Assembly: GCA_949987705.1 (NCBI GenBank)
Contig: OX465282.1
Span: 98,258,070-98,322,069 of the forward strand
DNA length: 64,000 nucleotides
Reading direction: 5' to 3'
Source: Thereva unica
Lineage: Eukaryota > Arthropoda > Insecta > Diptera > Therevidae
Shown: piece after piece, positions 43,901 to 51,686 of the stretch
Numbering within the stretch: position 1 is the first letter of the stretch
Layout of the letters: each line of letters begins with the position of its first letter
Translations under genes and position numbers: made by a program
The notes under the pieces: generated by a model
Told to the model about the DNA's origin: nothing
Database searches by the model: none
Seen by the model: only the letters and a program-made list of their open reading frames with translations

Positions 43901-46900
43901 TCAACCATTTAGCTCTATCTTTACAAAATACTCTTCATTTACAAAATTAAAAAGGATTATAGCGTGGTGTTTACGTTTTTCAAAGAAATATCGTAATTCT
44001 GGACCCTTAACGGTTAAAGAATTAGATACAGCAGAAAAAATAATAATAAAGGTCACACAAAAATCAGCTTTTGGTCATGAAATTAAATACTTGACAAACC
44101 AAAAATCCATTGAGGAAGGAAATAAACTCAATTCACTCGATCCTTTCTTAGATGAAGATAATATATTACGTGTAGGTGGTCGGATTCATAAAGCAATGAT
44201 ACCTTTTGTGGTTCGTCATCCTATTATTTTACCAAAAAACAGTTGCATTTCGGATCTTATTATTAGAGAATATCATTTAAAGCATTTCCATTCCGGCATT
44301 CAAACTACACTCTATCTCATACGACAGAAATATTGGCCAATTAATGGTCGTAATCAAATACGAAATATTATTCGACGATGCATACCATGCTTCCGTGCAA
44401 ATCCCCCAATAGTATCATATAAAATGGGAAATCTTCCAAGCGTTCGCATCACTAAAGCCCGTCCATTTTCCAAAGTCGGAATCGATTATTGTGGTCCTTT
44501 TTTCATAAAAGAAAAGCTGCATAGAAATCGCGGAAAAATTAAATCATACATTGCTATTTATGTATGTATGGTGACTAAAGCAATTCACATTGAAGTTGTA
44601 CGCGATCTCTCGACAGCCGCATTTTTAGCATCTCTAAGACGATTCATTGGTCGTCGTGGATTACCAAATAAAATCTTTTCTGATAATGGATCAAATTTTC
44701 GTGGTGGAAGTAATGAATTAAAAGAATTATCAGATTTATTAAATTCGGATGAATTAATTTCATCGGTAACAAAATTGATGCATAATGAAGGGATCGAATG
44801 GCATTTTATACCGCCTCATGCTCCTAATTTTGGAGGATTGTGGGAAGCTGCTGTCAAGCAGTTTAAATATCATTTTAAACGCGTTGTTGCCAATTCACTG
44901 TTAACTTATGATGAGCTCGAGACGTTTGCCATTGAGATAGAAGCTATTTTAAATTCAAGACCATTGACACCTATGTCTCAAGACCCTAATGATATAACGG
45001 CCCTTACGCCGGGGCATTTTTTAATTGGTGATTCTTTAAAACGTGCTCCTGAAAAAGATTTACAAGAAATTCCAGATAATCGCCTCACTGTGTGGGAGCA
45101 AATCACGAAAATGAAGCAAGATTTCTGGAAGCGTTGGCACATTGAATATTTAAATAACTTAATCAACAGACGAAAATATCAACACAAGGATGTTCAGATA
45201 GACAAAAATATGCTTGTACTTATTAAAGACGATACATTACCCAGCTTACAATGGACTCTAGGAAGAATTGTGGATCTCCATCCAGGATCCGATAACGTTA
45301 TTCGAACTGTATCTGTAAGGACGATTGGCGGAATATTAAAGAGAGCTCTATCCAAAGTGGCTGTACTACCTATATCGGACAATATACCAGAAAATATTTC
45401 CTAATAACTATAAAATAAGTAGATCATAAGTCAATATAAATTCATTTTTTATTTATTCAATTCAATTTAAAAAGAAAAAACAAGATAATAGAAGTTCTAA
45501 TAAGATTTGTTGATCGTATCCTCTCAACGGGGGGAGTATGTTGTAAATTAAAGCATTATTCACAGAACCCTTTTTTTTGTCTTTAGCTAAACAATAACCT
45601 TTTTTTTAAAGAATGCCGCAATTGATACCTCTTACATATATTTTTCATTCTTAGAATATTTCTTTTGCCGTTCTCGTTTATGAGAATCATAAAACATGGA
45701 AATTCCGTAAGTACATTTATCCCTTTGTCGGATCGAAAAACAAGTCTTAGGGTTTTATGACCATGTTTGTTTCAAGGATGTGAGAGGTATCAATTGTCCA
45801 TGGGTCTGTATTTTTTAAGAAAGGAAATCGGTTCTTGGTGTAGAACTAAGATTTCAAGATTCAGTCAAGTTTCAGACTTCAAATCGAACCGTAAATAAAG
45901 CATGTATGTTCATGTTAAAAATAGTGCGTTTCATTTAAAAAAAAGTAATAACGGAAGTACTCTTCAAACAATAGTTTGAGGTGAAGAGTTTAAAATAGAA
46001 AACAATTTCGTACACTCACTTCGGCGTGAATATATGATATCGAGAAACTCCTGTAATTCCATCATCAGGAAGGTCAAAACTTCATTTGACGACAAGATGC
46101 GAAGTAAGATCCTCAATACACGCGTAGGCAGCAAAAACTTTTGGTCCTTGGTAACTTCCATCAAGAAGAATTTTACGTCTTCCACAATCCCTCCATTTAT
46201 TAATGGAGAGAAGGTGATAATAGAAAGCAAATCCAAGGCCGATTTATTGGCATCTCTGTTCGCCTCAAATTCTTCTCTACCCGAAACTGATACGTCACCA
46301 CCCGTCCTTGAGCGCAACGCCCATTCAATGGACTGAATCTTCTTCAGAACGCGCGAGGTGTATAAAGGTCTCAAAGAGCTCGACGTCAATAAATCCACTG
46401 GCCCAGACAATATTCCCCCTATGGTGCTCAACAAATGTGCCTCACCTTTGGCTAAACCTCTGCGCAAACTTTTCGCCCTGTCATACTTCTCCGGAGTTTA
46501 TCCCAACTCTTGGAAACTAGCTCATGTTCAGCTCATTCCCAAAAAAGGTGAAGCCAGCGACCCTTTAAACTACCGCCCAATAGCAATTACTTCTGTTCTC
46601 TCCAAAATCATGGAGAAAATAATCAATCGAAGGCTGATGAAATATCTGGAATCCAACCAAATTTTACACGACAAGCAGTACGGCATTAGACCGAAAAGAT
46701 CTACTGGCGACCTTCTTGTGTGTCTGACTGAGGCTCTCAACCAAAACATCCATCGGTTGGGTTGCTCTAGATATATCCAAGGCTTTCGATAGAGTATGGC
46801 ACCCCGCTCTGCTGTCTAAACTCCAAGCTATTGGTATCGACTCAGTTCTAAGGAACTGGATTGAGAGCTTTCTTTCTGGCCGTTCAATCAAGGTAGTGTT

Positions 46901-49900
46901 GGATGGCGTCGAATCCAACCCTCATTCCATCTCGGCCGGCGTTCCCCAAGGCTCGATTCTCTCACCTGCCCATCAAACTCATTGGCGATAGCACCCTTTG
47001 CTGCTCCATCGACCCTACGTTTACATTACGTTTTAGTAGTTCGTTTATAAATAGAACAACTCGATTGTGGAACTCTCTTCCGCAGTCGGTGTTTCCGAAC
47101 TCATATAATATCTTAGAGTTCAAACGCAAAGTGCATCGACATCTACTCACGCACCCTCCGGACCCCTAACCTATCCTTTCTCCTCTATCCTTCAAATCAA
47201 GCTTACTACTAGACACTGACCATGACTTGAACGACATGACAGACATGTCGTACAAAGGGTGATTCCTAAGCTTGAATTGACCACATAAAAAAAACTAAGG
47301 TCTACCAACGTATTTGTACCACGTTTGGTCCGCGATTGAAAATTGGGTTAGGATGTGATTTATCCTTTCTACCTGGCCATTTCCCTTCTGGACGATATTA
47401 GTGATTAACAAATGTGGTATGCCTTCTGCTGTCATTTTGAAACAGTTTTGCTTTTAAAGGTGTTCCTCGGTTCGATATTATCCTTCTTGGGATACTAAAA
47501 ATAATTGTCAACTTCAACAACCAGTCGACAACCTCCACCTTTGACGTACTGTTCTTCTTTTTCTTTGATCCGTTACCTGGCGGTCCGAGCGGGGCGTCCC
47601 CGCAACGGATACGCTGCTGTCGGTGCCGCTGGGTCTCGAACTCTATTCACGATTCGTTTCCATTCTTGCCGGTTTTTGGCGACGTCTCGAGCCTCGTTAA
47701 CTGATAACCGTTGATTCTTGAGGTCACCCTCGATATTCTTTAGCCATGTTTTCTTCGGTGCCGATCGCTGGATTCTCCAGCCTGCGGGACGGTCTCGCCA
47801 GAGAAGTTTACGTGGCAAGCGGTCATCATCCATTCGGCAAACAAGTCCAAACCACCGTAGTCGGCGTTTTTACATTTCTTCTTCGATCAGTGTCTGCTGA
47901 TCGCATCTTTATCTGCCTCTCGTTTCGAATGCGATCATGGAGTAAGACACCGAGGATCTGCCTCAAGCATCGCATTTGGAAGACCTTCAATTTCTTAACG
48001 TCTGGTTTGAGCAGTGTCCACATTTCAAATCCATAAAGAAGAATCGGAAGGATCAACGTTCAGTAAAGGCTGGTAGGATGGAAATATTTGTTCGTTTCTA
48101 TATGCACAACTTGAGCGAGGCCAAGGTTGCTGTTGTGTAGCCGATGCGGCTGTGAACGTCAGATGTGGATGCCAATTTCGTCTCCTCATCCAATGATCCC
48201 AAATATTTGAACCTCGAAACCTGTTCGGTTTGGGTTTCATCGAGGTGAACACTGGCCCTCTATCCGTTTGTTTTGAGCACTTTGGTCTTTTCCGCATTGA
48301 TTGGGCGATACGGGAAATGTCCTATAAGATGTCCGTTGCTTCGGCATCCATGTTGGCGAAGACGGCTGTCGTCGGCGAATATTAAGTCAGTTACCATGTA
48401 CTGTTGTCGTCGTATCGAACTCGGAGTGGTCCATCGAATGCTTCACGCATAATCGCGTCGATCACAACATTGAAAAGAAGTCCCCAAGCGACGTCTCCCT
48501 GTCGGACACCCGTTTGAATCGGGAACTCCTCGGATAAGTCGCTTCGAATACGAACGCTGCTGGTTGAGCCACCGTACGACGCTTGGAGAAGTTGTATGAT
48601 TCTCAATGTCATGTGTTCGGTTTTCAAGACTCTCCACAAGCTGTTTAAATCGATGCAATCGAGAGCGGATTTGAAATCGATGAAAACGACGACAGTGAGA
48701 GCTGACGGAGTGAGAATATTTGATCAATGCATCCTCGATGTGGTCTAAATCTAGCTTGTTATTTCCGGCTCGTTTGCTCTCGATGTTTCTGGAGCCTCGA
48801 TTGTATGATTTTCGTAAATACTTTGTCGACGATCGAAAGGAGGCTAATATCGCGTTAATTCTTGCTGGATCTTGCGGCGGATCGTGAAGTACAGCTGGTG
48901 GAAGAATTCTCTCCACCGCTGCAGGCGTTCATGGGGAGAAATCACAAAAGATCTATCCGATTTTTTGATGTTGTCTTGCCGCCTAACCGGCGGATTGTCT
49001 GGTACAGCGTCCGGTAGTCGTGCCTCGACGCCGCTTTTTCCTTGTCGGCCGCAACTTTATTCCAGTACGCTTCCCGTTCCGATTTCATTGTCTGTCGAAT
49101 TTCTTTGTTCAATCGTCGGTATTGCTCAAAGTCGACGTGTTTCAATCGCGTCCGCTGATCGACGAGGTCCATGGCTGCGTCCGTGTACGGATAAGGACAC
49201 AGATCCACTGCACACTCCACAATAGACTCCGACAATTGCCTTTCTTCTATATCGATATCGTCCGGTATTGCGAGCGCCGCGAATTTGTTAGATAATGCCA
49301 TTTGAAACTCTCACCCCATGGCCGGGTCCCGTTGGCACGCCCAATTCTTGGCTGATGGTGGCGCTGTTTTCTTCGTTCTTTGTAATCGCATCTGCAATTT
49401 CGCTCGAACAAGATAATGGTCCAATCCGCAAACGGGCCCACGAAATGCACGTACGTCTTTAAGCGTCGATCGGAATCTTGCGTCGATCGAAACGTAGTCT
49501 AACATCGCCGAGTCATTGCCGGATGGATTTCGTCAGGTGAGTTGGTGTTTGAGTGGATGGCGGAAAATGCTGTTGCCAACGATCAAGTTGTTTGACGCTG
49601 CGAATGAAAGCAGGCGTAAGTCGTTGTCGGTAATTACTCCGTGTCCGAATTTGCCCATCGTTCCTTCCCAGCCGGTTCGATCTGCTCCTGAATGTGCATT
49701 GAAGTTCCCCGCGAGTATTATTAATTCGGTTCGAGGTATCATATCCAGCGTCTGCTGAAGCTGATCGTGAAATTCGTCCTTGTTCGCATCCATGCTGGTC
49801 TCGGTTGGCGCATAAACGGACACGATATGGGTGGGTCTTGATCGTTCCACTGATGGTTATCACCGCCAAACGCTCGGATATGGGTAAAGTCGACGCCGGC

Positions 49901-50840
49901 CTCTCGTCTGCAGATTGCTTAGTTAAATTGTATAGATCTTTACAGTCAAAGTAGAATGGATCTAGCTAGAGGCTACTCAATATATAAAATTGAATTAATT
50001 ATAACGTAAAATGTAATTATTTAATTTCAGGGATGGAGTATGTTGTCGTTGGGAGCATCTAAAATTGCTACTACAGCGAAAGAGAAAGCTGTCACCTATG
50101 GAAACCTAGCTTCATCTAAGGTAAGCATAAACATATTTTAACATTGCATTTTGCTTTTGTTTATTCACTTGAGTTAAAGTTTTATTTAAGTTTTTCGTTT
50201 TTTTTATTTTGTGATAAGGTAAAAGAAGGCAATTTGCTAGATAATGTAGGCTCGCAAGTGACTACATTGGCTTCCAAGGTTCGTTTAATTTTTTTAATTT
50301 TTTTGTTCAATCGTTTACGTTACGAAATTTAAATCAAAAAAAAAATGAAATTCAATAATGCATTAATGATATTTTTAGATGGGTGACATAAGTAAAAGAG
50401 GTTGGACCAGTCTTGCTGGTAGCAACATATCCTCACCACAAGGTGGATACACGGGATTTTCAGAGCATGTTAATCAAACTGATGGCTATCAACGTTCACA
50501 ATCCAGCGGAAAACTCTCATCAAATGATAATAACGAATGGGGCTGGAATGAGGATAAAATTAATTCAAACATTTCGTATCAACAAAGTTCTAGCGGTGGC
50601 AATGAAGATTGGAATGGCTTTGATACCAGCTATCATACATCATTAAATGAGGAAAACATCGAAACTAGAAGTTTTGAAACGAAAACTGATATTAAGACAA
50701 CCTCTCGTAGAAGTATTAAATTACAATCACAAACTAATGAATCGTTGGACGGATTAGATGTAAAGGCAATGAAAACTAAAACATCGGGAAATAAAACTAG
50801 CAAATTGGAAGATGACGCATGGAAATTATTAAATGATTAA
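31843..50840 (+). CDS. ArfGAP1: ArfGAP1 orthologue: Golgi Arf1 GTPase-activating protein, six exons
   Basis: ArfGAP1 stimulates GTP hydrolysis on Arf1 at the Golgi and so drives COPI coat turnover. Six exons join in phase to 448 aa: 31843-31902, 36524-37083, 37142-37256, 50031-50120, 50219-50278 and 50379-50840 (stop TAA). The ArfGAP domain (1 to about 125) has the C4 zinc finger CFECG...CLEC, the arginine finger in SFVRS and [12 protein letters not shown]. The centre is Ser/Asn-rich. The exon 3-4 join encodes a region like the curvature-sensing ALPS motif ([25 protein letters not shown]), and exons 5-6 a second, weaker one ([13 protein letters not shown]). The protein ends DDAWKLLND. Introns 1 and 3 are swollen by transposons, introns 2, 4 and 5 are short, and no exon is damaged. 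Confidence 0.93.
32960..34402 (+). mobile_element. Degraded LOA/I-like LINE (RT thumb, RNase H, C-terminal zinc finger) in ArfGAP1 intron 1
   Basis: 32970-33435 encodes RT thumb ([54 protein letters not shown]). After frameshifts, 33575-33960 has RNase H motifs ([40 protein letters not shown]). 34125-34270 has [19 protein letters not shown] and a CxxC finger, and the frame ends about 34400. The 5' part is missing. It is inactive and lies in the sense orientation within the host intron. Confidence 0.75.
34944..35158. mobile_element. 215-bp MITE, Tc1/mariner-like ends
   Basis: Arms share AGCCAGAAGTGCTTAAGTGC (left from about 34952, inverted right arm ending 35150), with CAGTA at both tips. TA precedes the left tip; the right flank is CA. 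No ORF. Confidence 0.7.
35818..36290 (-). mobile_element. Ty3/gypsy-type gag fragment
   Basis: The minus strand reads [56 protein letters not shown] and [11 protein letters not shown], the capsid region of insect gypsy-like gag. It is cut on both sides with a stop upstream. No LTR was found next to it. Confidence 0.7.
36524..37083 (+). CDS. ArfGAP1: ArfGAP1 exon 2: catalytic ArfGAP zinc-finger domain
   Basis: Follows TATAATAG and ends GA/GTAAGT in phase 2. It encodes the zinc finger and GAP core, then a Ser/Asn/Gly-rich linker. A frame read past the donor hits TAA at once, so a genomic ORF call would wrongly end the protein here. Confidence 0.93.
37142..37256 (+). CDS. ArfGAP1: ArfGAP1 exon 3
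   Basis: A 115-nt exon after TAAAATAG, donor AGT/GTAAGT. It encodes [19 protein letters not shown] and the start of the ALPS-like amphipathic segment. Its match is the RPANLPPSQGG...GFG segment of animal ArfGAP1. Confidence 0.9.
37257..38224. other. Start of ArfGAP1 intron 3; no gene seen
   Basis: AT-rich intron sequence. About 37600-37720 (ACGGCCGGCTGTGGATAGG) and 37825-37870 look like repeat relics, but no ends or coding motifs could be identified. Confidence 0.35.
39546..40021 (+). repeat. BEL/Pao 5' LTR
   Basis: 476 bp, TG...CA ends, followed directly by the primer-binding site. It contains an AATAAA (AACCGTAAATAAAGCATG) about 120 bp before its 3' end, suitable for transcript termination in the 3' copy. 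Confidence 0.92.
40022..40035 (+). promoter_or_regulatory. Primer-binding site
   Basis: TGGTCCTTCGAGCC starts right after the LTR. TGG pairs with the CCA end of a tRNA and TTCGA with its T-loop. The primer tRNA was not identified. Confidence 0.75.
40232..40553 (+). repeat. Array of seven short hairpins in the BEL/Pao leader
   Basis: Seven 13-mers of the form TCTACCGAGTAGA or TCTGCCGAGCAGA occur at 40232, 40265, 40363, 40390, 40433, 40462 and 40541. Each folds as a 5-bp stem with a CGA loop. The middle pair is A-U in four copies and G-C in two, with both sides changed together. Copy 3 has a mismatch at this pair and copy 7 one at the outer pair. The array lies between the primer-binding site and gag. 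Function unknown. Confidence 0.85.
40600..41526 (+). pseudogene. BEL/Pao gag, deleted and frameshifted
   Basis: 40640-40840 encodes a capsid-like start ([41 protein letters not shown]) ending in a stop. After a change of frame near 41050, the frame at 41044-41526 reads [21 protein letters not shown], then two cysteine clusters ([42 protein letters not shown]) typical of BEL gag. The middle of gag is missing. The frame ends at TGA 41524-41526 and stays open directly into pol. Confidence 0.7.
41527..43611 (+). CDS. BEL/Pao pol part 1: protease, RT, start of RNase H
   Basis: The frame is open from the gag stop; the first ATG is 41596. An aspartic protease has [11 protein letters not shown] (DTC in place of the usual DTG/DSG). 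RT has [35 protein letters not shown] and YVDNVLTA (YVDN is normal for BEL). RNase H begins with [12 protein letters not shown] and [14 protein letters not shown]. It ends by a one-base frameshift in a T-run near 43585. The product would make cDNA in virus-like particles. Confidence 0.85.
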   Translation, partial: LRSCEVSSICHISSSNKAPSLHLMTSAVVYVYDKDGMLHKCRALLDTCATANFMTDKFAKILKLKKTKCSIAVAALNDLNTSTNYSIYVTFKSLYSDFKKSLSFLTVEKITDLVPNEHIPKEYINIPSSIKLADPEYYKPAPIEMLLGAGPTLSLLCIGQIKLSQGSQDFFLQKTKLGWILGGECSPACNPKVSSCFLNDIQFNLEKFWDIEERTTKRIFSIEERKCEEHFQKYTRRDESGRYVVALPFKNNSCDLGESRNLALKFLNNLLKRFKHNKEFEHEYTKVMDEYIQLGHMSLTNVSSYDGYYLPHLAVIKENSNTTKLRTVFHASAKTTNGKSLNDNLMTGPIIQDDLFSLLIRFRLFAYVIVSDIEKMYRQFLIKEEDRKFQKLLWIVKGEIKDFQLNTVTFGLAPSSYLAIRCLHQLANDEGGRFPLASAVLKNDLYVDNVLTAVNTIEEGQRLCYELIEILKSANIHLRQWASNNPIILEKVSEKDFDRNFNLDREHTLKTLGICWNATKDLFIYTTKPLPSHTKFTKRIILSEIAKIFDPIGLLGPIVLFAKRIIQDIWQAKVEWDESIPMNIHDRWVTFCMQFNTIDNISFERLVIVLNGTDIQLHGFCDASQAGYGGCIYVRSKDKRGKYYSYLLCSKSRVAPLKTRSLPRLELCGALVLAQLYKQVIDATNIQIFSGQIL
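43608..45404 (+). CDS. BEL/Pao pol part 2: RNase H end and integrase
   Basis: This is the continuation after the frameshift. The first residues ([10 protein letters not shown]) complete RNase H, with [11 protein letters not shown] at about 40-50. The integrase has a zinc-binding HHCC region ([13 protein letters not shown] ... [10 protein letters not shown]) and the DDE core: [20 protein letters not shown] and [14 protein letters not shown]. The C-terminal domain ([23 protein letters not shown] ... [17 protein letters not shown]) is the DUF5641-like tail of BEL integrases. All three acidic residues are present. ATG 43608 is internal and not a real start. Confidence 0.87.
   Translation: MITLHWINSQSNLLKTFVANRVAEIQLLTNQRSWFHVNSSANPADALSRGQLPTDFLQNSLWLYGPTWLGLHESKWKKPIIPVVKDVPETRDVKCLITQPFSSIFTKYSSFTKLKRIIAWCLRFSKKYRNSGPLTVKELDTAEKIIIKVTQKSAFGHEIKYLTNQKSIEEGNKLNSLDPFLDEDNILRVGGRIHKAMIPFVVRHPIILPKNSCISDLIIREYHLKHFHSGIQTTLYLIRQKYWPINGRNQIRNIIRRCIPCFRANPPIVSYKMGNLPSVRITKARPFSKVGIDYCGPFFIKEKLHRNRGKIKSYIAIYVCMVTKAIHIEVVRDLSTAAFLASLRRFIGRRGLPNKIFSDNGSNFRGGSNELKELSDLLNSDELISSVTKLMHNEGIEWHFIPPHAPNFGGLWEAAVKQFKYHFKRVVANSLLTYDELETFAIEIEAILNSRPLTPMSQDPNDITALTPGHFLIGDSLKRAPEKDLQEIPDNRLTVWEQITKMKQDFWKRWHIEYLNNLINRRKYQHKDVQIDKNMLVLIKDDTLPSLQWTLGRIVDLHPGSDNVIRTVSVRTIGGILKRALSKVAVLPISDNIPENIS
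45539..46014 (+). repeat. BEL/Pao 3' LTR
   Basis: Same length and, as far as read, same sequence as the 5' LTR. It is preceded by the purine tract and followed by the CTCAC duplication. Confidence 0.92.
47340..47545 (-). mobile_element. Ty3/gypsy integrase fragment
   Basis: The minus strand reads [35 protein letters not shown], the middle of a gypsy-type integrase core around the second Asp position, here Asn (ISNRG for the usual SDRG). About 200 bp only, inactive. Confidence 0.6.
47560..49920 (-). mobile_element. RTE-type LINE, nearly complete ORF2 in broken frames, in ArfGAP1 intron 3
   Basis: On the minus strand: endonuclease ([35 protein letters not shown], 49850-49533), linker ([38 protein letters not shown], 49505-48942), RT ([29 protein letters not shown], about 48639-48391), thumb ([19 protein letters not shown], 48056-47826) and C-terminus ([16 protein letters not shown] ... 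[15 protein letters not shown], 47833-47573). Several frameshifts are present. It is the same family as 3075-4930, and it lies antisense to the host gene. Confidence 0.8.
50031..50120 (+). CDS. ArfGAP1: ArfGAP1 exon 4
   Basis: Thirty codons after TTAATTTCAG, donor [28 protein letters not shown] completes the ALPS-like motif. It lies 12.8 kb from exon 3. Confidence 0.9.
50219..50278 (+). CDS. ArfGAP1: ArfGAP1 exon 5
   Basis: Twenty codons ([20 protein letters not shown]), acceptor GATAAG, donor AAG/GTTCGT. It aligns with the VKEGKIFDDVSSGVSQLASK segment of vertebrate ArfGAP1. GTTCGT is a weak donor. Confidence 0.85.
50379..50840 (+). CDS. ArfGAP1: ArfGAP1 exon 6 (last)
   Basis: 154 codons including the stop, after TATTTTTAG. 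It begins [14 protein letters not shown]; that Met is internal, not a start. Repeated W-containing acidic patches follow (WGWNEDK, DWNGFD), of the kind that contact COPI, then a basic region and the end DDAWKLLND. Confidence 0.9.
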   Translation: MGDISKRGWTSLAGSNISSPQGGYTGFSEHVNQTDGYQRSQSSGKLSSNDNNEWGWNEDKINSNISYQQSSSGGNEDWNGFDTSYHTSLNEENIETRSFETKTDIKTTSRRSIKLQSQTNESLDGLDVKAMKTKTSGNKTSKLEDDAWKLLND

Positions 50841-50967
50841 TGAGCTTGATTCATCGATTATTACTATTTTCAATTTTCTCTTATTTTTATTATTGAGCCA
50901 TACAATGGCACATATTACTATTATTATTATTGATTTTAAAATGCCGATATGTTTTAAATGTAAAAAA

Positions 50968-50973
50968 AATAAA
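50968..50973 (+). promoter_or_regulatory. ArfGAP1 polyadenylation signal
   Basis: AATAAA lies 128 nt after the stop codon. A second AATAA-like site near 51115 could give a longer 3' UTR. Confidence 0.5.
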
Positions 50974-51119
50974 GAGAACTGTGTCAATATATTATGTATA
51001 TGTAAAGATTGACTTTCTTATGTTGTTTCACATAATAGAAATAGTTAGAATGACACACTGATCCTTAGATTAGATTCCTGTATAGAATGTAGGTATTATG
51101 TGTAAGTGTGATCATAAAT

Positions 51120-51686
51120 AAGCCTAGTTAAGCTTAATATCCACATCGAGTGAAATTTCACAGGTTAAAAATTTGATGAACAGGTGTAGCTGTTTCAATA
51201 TTTCGCAGTGAAAAGACCACAAACCGCCAGGGCCGGATTGGCCTATGGCCCATTCGAGTAAATACTCGAAAGGCCGGGCTGCCGGAGGTTGAGTGTTCAG
51301 GATTTTTTTTGTGAAGAAACTTAAAGTTTCGTAATAATTGTGATTACGCTCACGAACATCAGCTCGAATTTGGCCTTTCATTTTTCTCGCCTCTCTTCCC
51401 CGCCTTGAGCTCGCCTGCGGCCGGCCGTCCTCGCCGCCTGAGAGAATTATTTCTCAAATTAGCAAGGTGCGCGCCGTGCGCCTATTGCATCTGCATAGAC
51501 TCGAGAAAGTACTGCACAGACCGTGATATAGACGGATGGCCTTCCTGGAAAGTCTGGACTGTACCGGCATTGAGTGCGGGCGGGTGCTGCCGCAAGTCAA
51601 CTTCGAAGCGAAAGTTACAATTAAACTAAATCTACAAAATAAACAACAAAAAAATAAACTAATAGAAAACTAATTAATCATTTATG
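51120..51686. other. 3' flank of ArfGAP1 with a GC-rich repeat relic; no gene
   Basis: About 51220-51300 (GGGCCGGATTGGCCTATGGCC and AAAGGCCGGGCTGCC) and 51400-51440 (GCCTGCGGCCGGCCG) are GC-rich against an AT-rich background and look like parts of an interspersed repeat. Short open frames here have no recognisable protein. Confidence 0.35.

Larger units (their letters stand above)
39541..46019 (+). mobile_element. BEL/Pao LTR retrotransposon with identical LTRs and 5-bp target duplication
   Basis: Two 476-bp LTRs (39546-40021, 45539-46014) start TGTTG and end TACA. I read no differences between them. CTCAC flanks at 39541-39545 and 46015-46019. A primer-binding site (TGGTCCTTCGAGCC, 40022-40035), a hairpin-array leader, a damaged gag, pol with protease-RT-RNase H-integrase, and a polypurine tract (GGGGGGAG, about 45529-45536) follow in order. 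LTR identity shows recent insertion, yet gag is broken and pol has one frameshift, so it was probably mobilised in trans or damaged very recently. It sits in the sense orientation in ArfGAP1 intron 3. Confidence 0.9.
38225..47282 (+). mobile_element. Jockey-like LINE family copy 1, split by a BEL/Pao element
   Basis: The left part (38225-39545) has a 5' UTR-like region, then an endonuclease ([55 protein letters not shown]). The right part (46020-47282) continues with linker and RT ([37 protein letters not shown]), then jumps by internal deletion to the C-terminus ([26 protein letters not shown]) and a short A-tail. It shares an in-frame TGA (46334-46336) with copy 2. The join point duplicates CTCAC around the BEL/Pao insertion. 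Inactive. Confidence 0.8.
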
